The notes under the pieces: generated by a model | The model's database searches: none | Seen by the model: the letters and a program-made list of their open reading frames with translations, nothing else | Told to the model about the DNA's origin: nothing | Assembly (NCBI RefSeq): GCF_003008575.1 | Contig: NZ_CP027667.1 | Span: 3,000,001 to 3,064,000, forward strand | Source of the DNA: Melaminivora suipulveris | Lineage (GTDB): Bacteria; Pseudomonadota; Gammaproteobacteria; Burkholderiales; Burkholderiaceae_C | Length of the DNA: 64,000 nt | Direction of reading: 5' to 3' | Made by a program: the position numbers and the translations under genes | Shown: piece by piece, positions 36,957-48,708 of the stretch | Layout: each line of letters starts with the position of its first letter | Position numbering within the stretch: position 1 is the stretch's first letter

Positions 36957-37523
36957 ATGAGCATCAAGAGCGACAAGTGGATCCGGCGCATGGCCGAGCA
37001 GCACGGGATGATCGAGCCCTTCGAGCCCGGCCAGATCCGCCAGCAGGACGGGCGCAAGATCATCAGCTACGGCACCAGCAGCTACGGCTACGACATCCGC
37101 TGCGCGCGCGAATTCAAGGTGTTCACGAACATCCACAGCACCGTGGTGGACCCGAAGAATTTCGACGAAAAGAGCTTCGTTGACTTCGAGGGCGACTACT
37201 GCATCATCCCGCCCAACAGCTTCGCGCTGGCGCGCACGGTGGAGTACTTCCGCATCCCGCGCGACGTGCTGACCATCTGCCTGGGCAAGAGCACCTACGC
37301 GCGCTGCGGCATCATCGTCAACGTCACGCCGTTCGAGCCCGAGTGGGAGGGCTATGTGACGCTGGAGTTCTCCAACACCACGCCGCTGCCGGCCAAGATC
37401 TACGCCGGCGAGGGCTGCGCGCAGGTGCTGTTCTTCCAGGGCGACGAGGAGTGCGAGGTCAGCTATCGTGATCGCGACGGCAAGTACCAGGGCCAGGTCG
37501 GCGTGACGCTGCCCAGAGCCTGA
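36957..37523 (+). CDS. dcd: dCTP deaminase
   Basis: This 188-residue enzyme converts dCTP to dUTP for thymidylate synthesis. Length and motifs match the family exactly: [60 protein letters not shown] (nucleotide site with catalytic Glu) and SGI-like [26 protein letters not shown] lies 9 bp before the ATG. It is transcribed alone. Confidence 0.96.
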   Translation: MSIKSDKWIRRMAEQHGMIEPFEPGQIRQQDGRKIISYGTSSYGYDIRCAREFKVFTNIHSTVVDPKNFDEKSFVDFEGDYCIIPPNSFALARTVEYFRIPRDVLTICLGKSTYARCGIIVNVTPFEPEWEGYVTLEFSNTTPLPAKIYAGEGCAQVLFFQGDEECEVSYRDRDGKYQGQVGVTLPRA

Positions 37524-37656
37524 GTACAGCCCCTCGCGCCGCTGGCACCGCCGCCCGCAGCCGTCCTACGCCGCGTCAAGCCATGCGCGGCGGCCCGCCA
37601 CGCCGCCGCCTGCCTAGCATCGGCCCCAGTTTTTGCACATCGCGCTGGAGCCCTTC

Positions 37657-37974
37657 ATGGCCGACAACACCGCTCATTGCTCGCCTTCATATTCCTCCTC
37701 CGCTGCCGCAGCGTCGCGCGCCTTTGGCACCACCTTCGATGACGGTGCGCAGGAGATGTCCGCGCTTCAGCCGGCGCGCTGGGCCGTCATCGCCGGCGTG
37801 GCGCTGATCGGCTTGCAGTTGTTGACTCTTGACGTGGTGCTGGAGCGCCACGCCCGTCGCGCCCAGGCGCAGGCGGCCAGCTACGTCGCCGTGACGCTGG
37901 CCCCGCGCCCGGACGCGGTGGCACAGGCTGGCGGCGCCGCTGCCCCACAGCATCTGCTGCTGGCCGGCAACTGA
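37657..37974 (+). CDS. Small membrane protein of unknown function
   Basis: This 105-residue protein has a Ser/Ala-rich N-terminus and a single membrane helix (about 44-64, WAVIAGVALIGLQLLTLDVV). A basic segment (ERHARRAQAQ) and a non-polar tail follow. It shows no family I recognise. An in-frame ATG at 37633 is an alternative start; I prefer 37657 because GGAG lies 11 bp before it. Codon use is normal for the region. Confidence 0.5.
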   Translation: MADNTAHCSPSYSSSAAAASRAFGTTFDDGAQEMSALQPARWAVIAGVALIGLQLLTLDVVLERHARRAQAQAASYVAVTLAPRPDAVAQAGGAAAPQHLLLAGN

Positions 37975-38050
37975 AGGAAGGCGTGCTGCAGACAACGCAC
38001 GCCGCGCGTAACATCCGTCCCCCGCATCACAAGTCCACGAAGGCACCAGC

Positions 38051-38914
38051 ATGAGATGGGAAGGCAACCGCGAATCCGACAACGTCGAGGATCGCCGCTC
38101 GGGCGGTGGAGGCGGCTTGATCGGCGGGCGCAGCATCGGCATCGGCACGGTGGTGGTCGCGCTGATCGGCTGGGGGGTGTTCGGCATCAATCCGCTGACC
38201 ACCATCGGTGTGCTGTCGGGCGGCGGCGCGCCGCAGGCGCAGCAGGGCCCGGCGCAGCGCCCGCCCGAGGGTGATCGGCAAGCGGCCTTCGTCTCCACCG
38301 TGCTCGCTTCCACCGAGGACGTATGGGGCCAAATCTTCCAGCAGGGCGGGGCGCGCTACCAGGCGCCCAAGCTGGTGCTGTTTCGCGGCGCCACGCCCAC
38401 GGCCTGCGGCACCGGACAAAGCGCCATGGGGCCGTTTTACTGCCCTGGCGACCACAAGGTCTATCTGGACATGGATTTCTTCGACACCATGAGTCGCCAA
38501 TTGGGCGCGCCCGGCGAATTCGCCCGTGCCTACGTCGTGGCGCATGAGGTCGGACACCACGTGCAGACGTTGCTGGGCACCACGGGCAAGGTGGATGGCA
38601 TGCGCGGGCGCGTCAGCCAGCGCGAGCAGAACACGCTTTCGGTGCGGCTGGAGCTGCAGGCCGACTGCTACGCCGGCCTGTGGGCGCACCATTCGCAGCA
38701 GGCGCGCAACTGGCTGGACGCGGGCGATATCGAATCCGCCATCAACGCCGCCCAGCAAATCGGCGACGACACACTGCAGCGCAAGCAGACCGGCGCCGTG
38801 CGCCCGGACGCCTTCACGCACGGCTCCAGCGCGCAGCGCGTGCGCTGGTTCACGCAGGGTTACAAGACCGGCAGCGTGCAATCTTGCGACACCTTTAACA
38901 CATCCAGCCTTTGA
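38051..38914 (+). CDS. ypfJ: Neutral zinc metallopeptidase (YpfJ family)
   Basis: This 287-residue protein starts MRWEGNRESDNVEDRR, typical of the family. It has one membrane helix (about 33-55) after a Gly-rich stretch. The periplasmic peptidase-like domain contains GPFYCPGDHKVYLD, zinc motif HEVGHH (165-170), and RLELQADCYAGLWAHH with the third ligand. Two cysteines in ACGTG and FYCPGD may pair. The family is widespread but has no known substrate. It is followed after 40 bp by the helicase gene. Confidence 0.9.
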   Translation: MRWEGNRESDNVEDRRSGGGGGLIGGRSIGIGTVVVALIGWGVFGINPLTTIGVLSGGGAPQAQQGPAQRPPEGDRQAAFVSTVLASTEDVWGQIFQQGGARYQAPKLVLFRGATPTACGTGQSAMGPFYCPGDHKVYLDMDFFDTMSRQLGAPGEFARAYVVAHEVGHHVQTLLGTTGKVDGMRGRVSQREQNTLSVRLELQADCYAGLWAHHSQQARNWLDAGDIESAINAAQQIGDDTLQRKQTGAVRPDAFTHGSSAQRVRWFTQGYKTGSVQSCDTFNTSSL

Positions 38915-38954
38915 CGCTGACTGTTTTTTGCTGCAGTGCGACAATAGCGGGTTG

Positions 38955-40394
38955 ATGACACAAGCATATTCCACACTCGCGCTGGCAGAACCCCTGCAGC
39001 GCGCCGTAGCCGAGATGGGCTACGAGAACATGACGCCCATCCAGGCGCAGGCCATTCCCGTCGTGCTGACCGGCAAAGACGTGATGGGCGCAGCCCAGAC
39101 CGGCACCGGCAAGACGGCGGCGTTCGCCCTGCCGCTGCTGCAGCGTCTGCTCAAGCACGAAAACGCCTCTGCCTCGCCCGCGCGCCACCCGGTGCGCGCG
39201 CTGGTGCTGCTGCCCACGCGCGAACTGGCGGATCAGGTCGCCCAGCAGATCGCGCTGTACGCCAAATACACCAGGCTGCGCAGCACGGTGGTCTTCGGCG
39301 GCATGGACATGAAGCCGCAGACGCTGGAGCTTAAAAAAGGCGTCGAAGTGCTGGTGGCCACCCCCGGGCGTCTGCTGGACCACATCGAGGCCAAGAACGC
39401 GGTGCTGGGCCAGGTCGAATACGTGGTGCTGGACGAGGCCGACCGCATGCTGGACATCGGCTTTCTGCCCGATCTGCAGCGCATCCTGTCGTATCTGCCC
39501 AAACAGCGCACCACGCTGCTGTTCTCGGCCACCTTCTCGCCCGAGATCAAGCGTCTGGCCGGCAGTTACCTGCAAGACCCGATCACCATCGAAGTGGCGC
39601 GGCCCAACGAAACCGCCTCCACCGTCGAGCAACGCTTCTTCAGCGTCGACGGCGACGACAAGCGCCGCGCCATCCGCAAGATCCTGAAGGAGCGCGAGCT
39701 GCGCCAGGCCTTCATCTTTGTCAACAGCAAGCTCGGCTGTGCCCGTCTGGCCCGCGCGCTGGAGCGCGACGGCCTGAAGACCGCCGCCCTGCACGGCGAC
39801 AAGAGCCAGGACGAGCGCCTCAAGGCGCTGGAGGCCTTCAAGGCCGGCGAGGTGGACCTGCTGGTGTGCACTGACGTGGCGGCGCGCGGCCTGGACATCA
39901 AGGACGTGCCGGCGGTGTTCAACCACGACGTACCCTTCAATGCCGAGGACTACGTGCACCGCATTGGCCGTACCGGCCGCGCCGGCGCCTCGGGCCTGGC
40001 GGTGACGCTGGTGGCCGGCAGCGACACGCGCCTGGTGACTGACATCGAGAAGCTGATCAAGAAAAAGATCGAGCTGGAGCCCATCGAACTCGACGACGAG
40101 CGCCCGCGCGGGCGTTTCAACGACGGCCAGCGTGCCTGGCGCGAAGAGAGCGGCGGCGATGCGCCGCGCGCTCCGGCGCGCAGTGCGCGCCACGGGGGGC
40201 ACCGCGCTGCGGCTGCGTCGCGCGATCCTTTCTTCGACCGGCCCTACGAGCCAGCCGCGGCCACCAGCGACAAGGCCAGTTGGGAGGCCATGCCCCGGCC
40301 CACGCCTGCGCGCGGCAGCATCTCGGCCAACATCAAGCCGCGGCGCAAGGTCGCGGCCCTGTTCAAGGCGCCGGCACCCGCCGCTCAGGCCTGA
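38955..40394 (+). CDS. rhlE: DEAD-box RNA helicase, RhlE type
   Basis: This 479-residue helicase unwinds RNA in ribosome assembly or mRNA decay. It carries the Q motif MTPIQAQAIPVVL, AQTGTGKTAAF, PTRELADQV, ATPGRLLDH, DEAD in VVLDEADRMLD, SAT in LLFSATFSPE, and HRIGRTGRAG. The C-terminal about 100 residues are basic, Arg/Ala/Pro-rich and poorly conserved, as in RhlE. Start at 38955 places the family N-terminus correctly. GACAAT 10-15 bp upstream is a possible -10 box giving a very short leader. Confidence 0.95.
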   Translation: MTQAYSTLALAEPLQRAVAEMGYENMTPIQAQAIPVVLTGKDVMGAAQTGTGKTAAFALPLLQRLLKHENASASPARHPVRALVLLPTRELADQVAQQIALYAKYTRLRSTVVFGGMDMKPQTLELKKGVEVLVATPGRLLDHIEAKNAVLGQVEYVVLDEADRMLDIGFLPDLQRILSYLPKQRTTLLFSATFSPEIKRLAGSYLQDPITIEVARPNETASTVEQRFFSVDGDDKRRAIRKILKERELRQAFIFVNSKLGCARLARALERDGLKTAALHGDKSQDERLKALEAFKAGEVDLLVCTDVAARGLDIKDVPAVFNHDVPFNAEDYVHRIGRTGRAGASGLAVTLVAGSDTRLVTDIEKLIKKKIELEPIELDDERPRGRFNDGQRAWREESGGDAPRAPARSARHGGHRAAAASRDPFFDRPYEPAAATSDKASWEAMPRPTPARGSISANIKPRRKVAALFKAPAPAAQA

Positions 40395-40652
40395 TGAGGC
40401 CCTGGGCCCGCCGCCTGGCGAGCCCTCCGCGCCTCTTGTCTGTCCCGCCCTGGGCCGCGCACGGCTTTGCGGTCCAGGTAGGACATCTGCCCACGGGATA
40501 TGTCCCGCAGCGCTGACTGACACGTCGATCGAAAAGCCAAGACTGCAGCATTGCACGCCCATGTTTCGCACATGGCGCGCGGCTGATGGGTTGCGGCGGC
40601 GCATGCCGCGTGATCCGCAGGTTTGCATTCATCGTTCGACGGAAAGGCAGCC

Positions 40653-41231
40653 ATGAACAACAAGACATCCCTCACGCTGGCACTGGCGTGCTCGGCCCTG
40701 ATGCTCGCCGCTTGCGGCAAGAACGACAACACGTCGCCCACAGCGCCGCCTCCGCTGTCACAGGCGCCTGCTCCCGCCCCAGCCGAGCCCGCGCCGGTGC
40801 CGGCCGAGCCCATGGCGAGCGCACCCACCGCACCCGGCACGACCGATGCCGCGGCGGGCAGCTCCTCTGCCACTGGCACGTCGGCGGCAACCGGCGCTTC
40901 GGACGCGTCGGCGGTCAGCGCGCCGTCTGCGTCCGCCTCGGCAGCTGTGGCGGGCGGCGCCACCGTGGCGCAGGCGGGGGGCGACGGCAAGAGCGTCTAC
41001 GACAAGACCTGCGCGCTGTGCCACGCCGCCGGTGTCGCCGGCGCGCCCAAGCCGGGCGACAAGGGCGACTGGAGCCCGCGCATCGCCCAGGGCAATGACA
41101 CCCTGTACAAGCATGCCATCGAGGGCTTCACCGGCAAGAAAGGCGTCATGCCGCCGCGTGGCGGCGCGGTCAACCTGAGCGACGACGAAGTCAAATCGGC
41201 CGTCGACTACATGGTGTCCCAGTCGAGCTGA
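40653..41231 (+). CDS. Lipoprotein cytochrome c5-like
   Basis: This 192-residue precursor has a lipoprotein signal with Cys21 in LMLAAC. A long Ala/Pro/Ser linker (about 22-105) leads to a class I haem domain with C120-A-L-C123-H124, and a Met in KKGVMPPRGG as the probable sixth ligand. The C-terminal helix is LSDDEVKSAVDYMVSQ. The CALCHAAGVAGAPK and MPPRGG pattern is that of cytochrome c5. The linker would let a membrane-anchored haem domain reach partners across the periplasm. The ATG at 40653 is chosen because the lipobox follows at the proper distance and GGAAAGG precedes it. Confidence 0.9.
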   Translation: MNNKTSLTLALACSALMLAACGKNDNTSPTAPPPLSQAPAPAPAEPAPVPAEPMASAPTAPGTTDAAAGSSSATGTSAATGASDASAVSAPSASASAAVAGGATVAQAGGDGKSVYDKTCALCHAAGVAGAPKPGDKGDWSPRIAQGNDTLYKHAIEGFTGKKGVMPPRGGAVNLSDDEVKSAVDYMVSQSS

Positions 41232-41263
41232 CACCAGCGCCGGTCAGCAGGGGCCGGCGGGTT

Positions 41264-42106
41264 TCAACCAGGTTCTTGTGCTTGCGGGCAGCGCACGCTG
41301 AAGCGTTCACGCTCCTGCAGCGAGGCGCCCAGGCGCACGGCAGTCAGGCATCCACCCCACACGCAGCCGGTATCCAGGCTCAGCAGGTCGGGGCGGCTCA
41401 TCCAGCCCAGCGTCGACCAGTGCCCGAACGCGATCAGCGTGCCGGCACTGGCGCGCTGCGGCGCGTCGAACCAGGGCACCAGTCCCGGCGGCGCGGCGCT
41501 GGCGCTCTCGGCGCTGTCGAAGTCCATGACCCCCGATGGCGTGCAAAAGCGCAGCCGCGTCAGCGCGTTCACGATGACGCGCAGGCGGTCGTAGCCGCCC
41601 AGATCGTCGCTCCAGCGCGCGGGCGTGTTGCCATACATCTGCGCGAGAAACCGGGGTAAGGCGTCGCTTTGCAAGACCTGCTCGACTTCCCCTGACAGGG
41701 TGAGAGTCTGCGCCGCGCTCCACTGCGGCAGCGCCCCGGCGTGCAGGGTCAGGAAATGCTCCGCCCCGTGCTCGACGCGGCGCGCCAGCGGCTGGCGGCG
41801 CAGCCAGTCGAGCAGGTCGGCGCGATCCTCGGCCTGGAGGATGTCGCCCAGCGTATCGCGGCGCGACGGCGCGCGCGCGCCATGCGCCACGGCGAGCAGG
41901 TGTAGATCATGGTTACCCAGCACCGGGAAAACGCTTCCCTCCAGTGCCCGGCAGCGGCGCAGCGCCGATGCGGATTTGGGGCCGCGATTGACCAGATCGC
42001 CCAGCAAATACAGCCGATCCCGACTGGGGGAAAACCCAATTTCGGCCAGCATTCGCGCAAAGGCATCGTCGCAGCCCTGCAGGTCTCCCGCGCAATAAAC
42101 ACTCAT
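41264..42106 (-). CDS. apaH: Symmetrical diadenosine tetraphosphatase
   Basis: This 280-residue metallophosphoesterase cleaves Ap4A to two ADP and also decaps NpnN-RNA in E. coli. It has YCAGDLQGC, YLLGDLVNRGPKS, VLGNHDLHLLAVAHG, LTLHAGALPQWS and FGHWSTLGWMSRPDLLSLDTG, the complete set of metal and substrate residues. I start at the ATG at 42106 (MSVYCAGD), because the in-frame upstream part is unconserved. The C-terminus ends CPQAQEPG. It is monocistronic and divergent from the H-NS-like gene. Confidence 0.94.
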   Translation of the reverse strand: MSVYCAGDLQGCDDAFARMLAEIGFSPSRDRLYLLGDLVNRGPKSASALRRCRALEGSVFPVLGNHDLHLLAVAHGARAPSRRDTLGDILQAEDRADLLDWLRRQPLARRVEHGAEHFLTLHAGALPQWSAAQTLTLSGEVEQVLQSDALPRFLAQMYGNTPARWSDDLGGYDRLRVIVNALTRLRFCTPSGVMDFDSAESASAAPPGLVPWFDAPQRASAGTLIAFGHWSTLGWMSRPDLLSLDTGCVWGGCLTAVRLGASLQERERFSVRCPQAQEPG

Positions 42107-42347
42107 CCTTTTGCCACCGTCCGTCCGTGTCGTTTCATGCCGCGGGCATTGCGGCCCATGCCAGGCCTTATCGCCGGATTTCACGGCTTGCATTTGAAAC
42201 ATGAGTGATTTTTAGTAACAAACTAGGCATCCTGCGGTGTTCGTCGCCATTCATTGTGTGTTTGAAATGCTGCGGGATGGCGAATCCGGCGGCGTGTTTT
42301 TATTGCACTGGGAGCAGGCTGTGGTGAATCATCCGAGAATCCACCCA

Positions 42348-42353
42348 TATAAT
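42348..42353 (+). promoter_or_regulatory. -10 box of the H-NS-like gene
   Basis: A perfect TATAAT lies 31 bp before the ATG inside an AT-rich island (about 42190-42385) that is unusual for this chromosome. The best -35 is weak (GTGAAT). Such islands upstream of H-NS-type genes often bind the protein itself. Confidence 0.5.
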
Positions 42354-42384
42354 TCGTTCGCTATTCATTTTCCACCACACATTC

Positions 42385-42699
42385 ATGAGTACTGCCATGA
42401 ACGAAGAAGCCAGCTACAAGGATCTGCTGAAAGAGCGCGAGGCGCTGGATCAGCGAATCAAGGACGCGCACCGGCGCGAAGTATCGTCCGCCGTTTCTCG
42501 CGTGCGCGAAATCGTCGCGGAATTCGATCTGACGCCGCAGGATGTCTTTCCGTCTGGCAAGGCGCCGCGCGCCACCGCCGGCACCGGCGCCAAGATCGCT
42601 CCCAAATACCGCAACCCTGCTACCGGACAGACCTGGACCGGGCGCGGAAAGCCGCCGCGCTGGATTCAAAACCAGGATCGCGAGCAGTTCGCCATTTGA
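42385..42699 (+). CDS. H-NS family nucleoid-associated protein
   Basis: This 104-residue protein has a helical oligomerisation part (residues about 5-45, YKDLLKEREALDQRIKDAHR). The DNA-binding core KYRNPATGQTWTGRGKPPRWI includes the loop TGRGKPP that inserts into the AT-rich minor groove. It would silence or organise AT-rich, often acquired, DNA. An alternative start lies at 42397 (MNEEASYKD). It has its own terminator 73 bp downstream. Confidence 0.93.
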   Translation: MSTAMNEEASYKDLLKEREALDQRIKDAHRREVSSAVSRVREIVAEFDLTPQDVFPSGKAPRATAGTGAKIAPKYRNPATGQTWTGRGKPPRWIQNQDREQFAI

Positions 42700-42771
42700 G
42701 CACTGGCGCAAGGTATTGCGCCGCACGCGTGCCGCACCGACAGGCAAAATCGTAGCCGCACGTTGCATCAG

Positions 42772-42799
42772 AAAGGCCCGCCCCGTGCGGGCCTTTTGT
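42772..42799 (+). terminator. Rho-independent terminator of the H-NS-like gene
   Basis: AAAGGCCCGC and GCGGGCCTTTT pair around a short CCCGT loop, followed by a T-rich end. Confidence 0.88.
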
Positions 42800-42984
42800 G
42801 TTCGCCGGCTGCCCTGTCCCGTCGGCCGCAGTGTTCAGCAGCTGCCGCCATCCACACATTCAGCGCAGCCATCACTGCGTGCCCGCCGCAGCGGCCTTGT
42901 GGCTTTTACGTAGCCCGGCGTCCATTGACTGCGTCAGAGGGCAGCGCGTTTGCCCGAGCAACAGTGCCTGAAAGGGGCTTCGCA

Positions 42985-43013
42985 TTGGCTTTGCCGTGCG
43001 AGGCTGACAGAAT
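42985..43013 (+). promoter_or_regulatory. Probable sigma70 promoter of acnA
   Basis: TTGGCT (42985-42990) and CAGAAT (43008-43013) are separated by 17 bp, placing the start point about 27 bp before the acnA ATG. Confidence 0.55.
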
Positions 43014-43046
43014 GCGGATTCCTGACCACGAACCGGAGCCCAGCAT

Positions 43047-45992
<2,946 letters not shown>

Positions 45993-46174
45993 CGCCGGCG
46001 CCGGGCCGCCTGCGTCCAGGGGCGGCCCCTATCCGGCGAAACACGGAGCCGACGGGCGCCAGAAGCCCGCTAAGCTGGTCGCATCTGTAGCCCAGGGCGC
46101 CAGCCCGCAGCGCGGCCACCCAGCCCCTTGCGGCCGGGCGGCGGCTGCGGCGAGGCGCCCGTTGCGGAGGGCCG

Positions 46175-48664
46175 ATGAGCCTGCAACTGCGCATTGCCTG
46201 GATAGATGCCGACCTGCAGCGAACGCAGCTCGCCCTGCGTCTGCTGGCGCGTCCCGGCGAAGGCTGGCTGCTGCGCCACATTGCCCATCCTGAGCGCGAA
46301 GACTGTGGTCCCGGCGGCTGGAGCGCCGTCGTGCTGTGCCTGGCGCCCGGCGCGCAGGCGCTGCCCGACTGGGCGCTGGCTCCCGCCCCCTGGCCGCTGC
46401 TGCTGTGCCTGGCGCCCGGCCAGCAGGCGCTGGCCGCGCAGGCGCTGCGCCGCGACGCGCGCGGCCCGGCCGGCGGCGACTATCTGGTGAGCAGCGACCA
46501 GGACGGCCTGGCCGAGTGGGACTTCCCGCGCCTGCATGCCTGCCTGGCGGCGCTGCTGCGCCCGCCGGCCGCCCCGCCGCGCCAGCGCGAGCAGCTGGCC
46601 CAGCTGCACACGGCGCTAGCCAGCATGAGCCAGGGCATCCTGCAGACCGACGCCCGGGGCCGCGTCACCGTCTACAACCAGCGCGCGCTGGAGCTGCTGA
46701 ACTTCTCCGAGGCCCTGATGGCCAGCCGCCCGACGCTGGCGCAGCTGACCCAATTGCAGTTGCAGCGCGGCGACTTCGGCGGCGACTGCACGCTAGTCGA
46801 CGGCCGGGGGCGCGAGTACATCCAGGGCGGCGCGCGCGAGTTCTCGCCCGAGCTGTACCAGCGCCAGACAAACTGCGGCCGCACGCTGGAAGTGCGCACC
46901 AAGACCCTGCCGGACGGCGGCCTGGTGCGCACCTTCGCCGACATCAGCGACTACGTGCAGGTGCATGGCGAGCTGCGGCGCAGCGAGGCGCGCTTTCGCA
47001 GCCTGTGCGCGCTGTCCTCGGACTGGTACTGGGAGCAGGACGCGCAGCTGCGCTTTGCCGACATCACCGGCGTGGCCGCGCAGCGCAACACCCTGCTGCA
47101 GACCTGGCTCGGGCGCACGCTGGAGGAGATCGGCGCGGCCAACATGGGCGAGGCCCACTGGCTGCTGCTGCGCGAGCGCATGGCGCGCCGCGAGGCGTTC
47201 CGCGAACTGGAGCTGCAGCAGCGCGCGGGCGACGGCGAGCCCATGTGGATCGCCCTGAGCGGCGAGCCCATCGTGGATGCCGACGGCGCGCTGCAGGGCT
47301 ACCGCGGTGTCGGGCGCGACATCAGCCGGCGCAAGCGCACGGAAAGCGAGATCGAGCGCCTGGCTTTTTACGACCCGCTCACCGGCCTGCCCAACCGGCG
47401 CCTGCTGCGCGACCGGCTGGCGCGCCTGTGCAGCGCCCTGGAGCGCAGCCGGCGCCACGCCGCGCTGCTGTTCATCGACCTGGACAACTTCAAGGACCTG
47501 AACGACACGCGTGGCCATGAGCGCGGCGACGAACTGCTGGTGCTGGTCGCCCAGCGCCTGTGCGAATGCCTGCGTGCCGGCGACACCGTGGCGCGCCTGG
47601 GCGGCGACGAGTTCGTGGTGCTCAGCGAGGGCCTGGCCTTCACCGCCGAGCAGGCGCGCGGCGACGCCGAGGAAGTGGCGCGCAAGGTCGCGCAGGCGCT
47701 CAGCCAACCCTACGTGCTGTCCGACGGACAGGGCTGCCACACCACGCCCAGCATCGGCCTGACGGTGTTCGCGCACCCGGTGCCGGCCACCGAGGAGCTG
47801 CTGCGCCAGGCCGATTTCGCCATGTACCAGGCCAAGGCGGCCGGGCGCAACGCCATCCGCCTGTTCGACCCCGGCCTGCTGGAGCAGATGCGCGCGCGCA
47901 GCCAGCTGGAGGCCGAGCTGCGCCAGGCCCTGAGCCTGGGCGACCTGCGGCTGCACTACCAGCCAGTGGTCAATGTGGCAGGCGGCGTCATTGGCGCCGA
48001 GGCCCTGGTGCGCTGGCAGCACCACGAACGCGGCCTGGTGGCACCCGGCGAGTTCATCCCACTGGCCGAGCAGACCGGGCTGATCCTGCCGCTGGGGCGC
48101 TGGGTGCTGCAGCGTGCCTGCGAGCAGCTGGCTGCCTGGGCCGGGCAGCCGGGCCTGGATGAGCTGGTGCTGTCGGTGAACGTCAGCGCGCGCCAGTTCC
48201 GCCAGGCCGAGTTCACCGATCAGGTGCGCGCCGCCCTGCGCGCCAGCGGCGCCCGCGCGCACCTGCTGCGGCTGGAGCTGACCGAGAGCCTGCTGCTGAC
48301 CGACACCGAGGAGATGATCGCCAAGATGGTCGAGCTGCGCGCCGAGGGCGTGGGTTTTTCGCTGGACGACTTCGGCACCGGCTACTCGTCGCTGTCGTAC
48401 CTGAAGCGCCTGCCGCTGGACCAGTTGAAGATCGACCGTGCCTTCGTGCGCGACGTGCTCACGGATCCCAACGATGCGGCCATCGTGCGCACCATCCTGG
48501 CGCTGGCGCGCAGCCTGGACCTGCGCGTGGTCGCCGAGGGCGTGGAAATCGACGAGCAGTTGCACTTCCTGCGCCAGCACGGCTGCCCGGCTTTCCAGGG
48601 CTATCTGTTCGGCCGGCCGGTGCCGGTGCACGAGTTCGAGCGCGCCTGCCGCCCTGCGGCTTGA
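46175..48664 (+). CDS. PAS-GGDEF-EAL cyclic-di-GMP enzyme
   Basis: This 829-residue protein starts with a receiver-like but degenerate region (about 1-130, beginning LRIAWIDADLQRTQLALRLL). Two PAS-type sensors follow (about 140-265 with GILQTDARGRVTVYNQRALE, and about 270-395 with SDWYWEQDAQLRF). The GGDEF domain (about 400-565) has an intact RLGGDEFVVL at residue 476. The EAL domain (about 575-825) has EALVRW at 609, DDFGTGYSSLSYLKRLPLDQ and KID. Both catalytic motifs look active, so it may both make and degrade c-di-GMP according to its sensor state. No membrane helices are seen. The flavin monooxygenase start follows closely but in another frame. Confidence 0.93.
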   Translation: MSLQLRIAWIDADLQRTQLALRLLARPGEGWLLRHIAHPEREDCGPGGWSAVVLCLAPGAQALPDWALAPAPWPLLLCLAPGQQALAAQALRRDARGPAGGDYLVSSDQDGLAEWDFPRLHACLAALLRPPAAPPRQREQLAQLHTALASMSQGILQTDARGRVTVYNQRALELLNFSEALMASRPTLAQLTQLQLQRGDFGGDCTLVDGRGREYIQGGAREFSPELYQRQTNCGRTLEVRTKTLPDGGLVRTFADISDYVQVHGELRRSEARFRSLCALSSDWYWEQDAQLRFADITGVAAQRNTLLQTWLGRTLEEIGAANMGEAHWLLLRERMARREAFRELELQQRAGDGEPMWIALSGEPIVDADGALQGYRGVGRDISRRKRTESEIERLAFYDPLTGLPNRRLLRDRLARLCSALERSRRHAALLFIDLDNFKDLNDTRGHERGDELLVLVAQRLCECLRAGDTVARLGGDEFVVLSEGLAFTAEQARGDAEEVARKVAQALSQPYVLSDGQGCHTTPSIGLTVFAHPVPATEELLRQADFAMYQAKAAGRNAIRLFDPGLLEQMRARSQLEAELRQALSLGDLRLHYQPVVNVAGGVIGAEALVRWQHHERGLVAPGEFIPLAEQTGLILPLGRWVLQRACEQLAAWAGQPGLDELVLSVNVSARQFRQAEFTDQVRAALRASGARAHLLRLELTESLLLTDTEEMIAKMVELRAEGVGFSLDDFGTGYSSLSYLKRLPLDQLKIDRAFVRDVLTDPNDAAIVRTILALARSLDLRVVAEGVEIDEQLHFLRQHGCPAFQGYLFGRPVPVHEFERACRPAA

Positions 48665-48708
48665 ACCGGGTGGATCGGCCCCTCCTGCGCAGCGCGGACA
48701 ATCGCGCC

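Larger units (their letters stand above)
42700..43046. other. 347-bp gap between the H-NS gene and acnA
   Basis: It holds the H-NS gene terminator (42772-42799) and the probable acnA promoter (42985-43013). I see no further gene. Bases about 42800-42980 show no recognisable structure. Confidence 0.6.

Noticed and set aside
38911..38945. A sigma70 promoter for rhlE using TTGACG and GACAAT.
   Set aside because: The spacing is 23 bp, too long for a normal promoter; only the -10-like box is worth noting.
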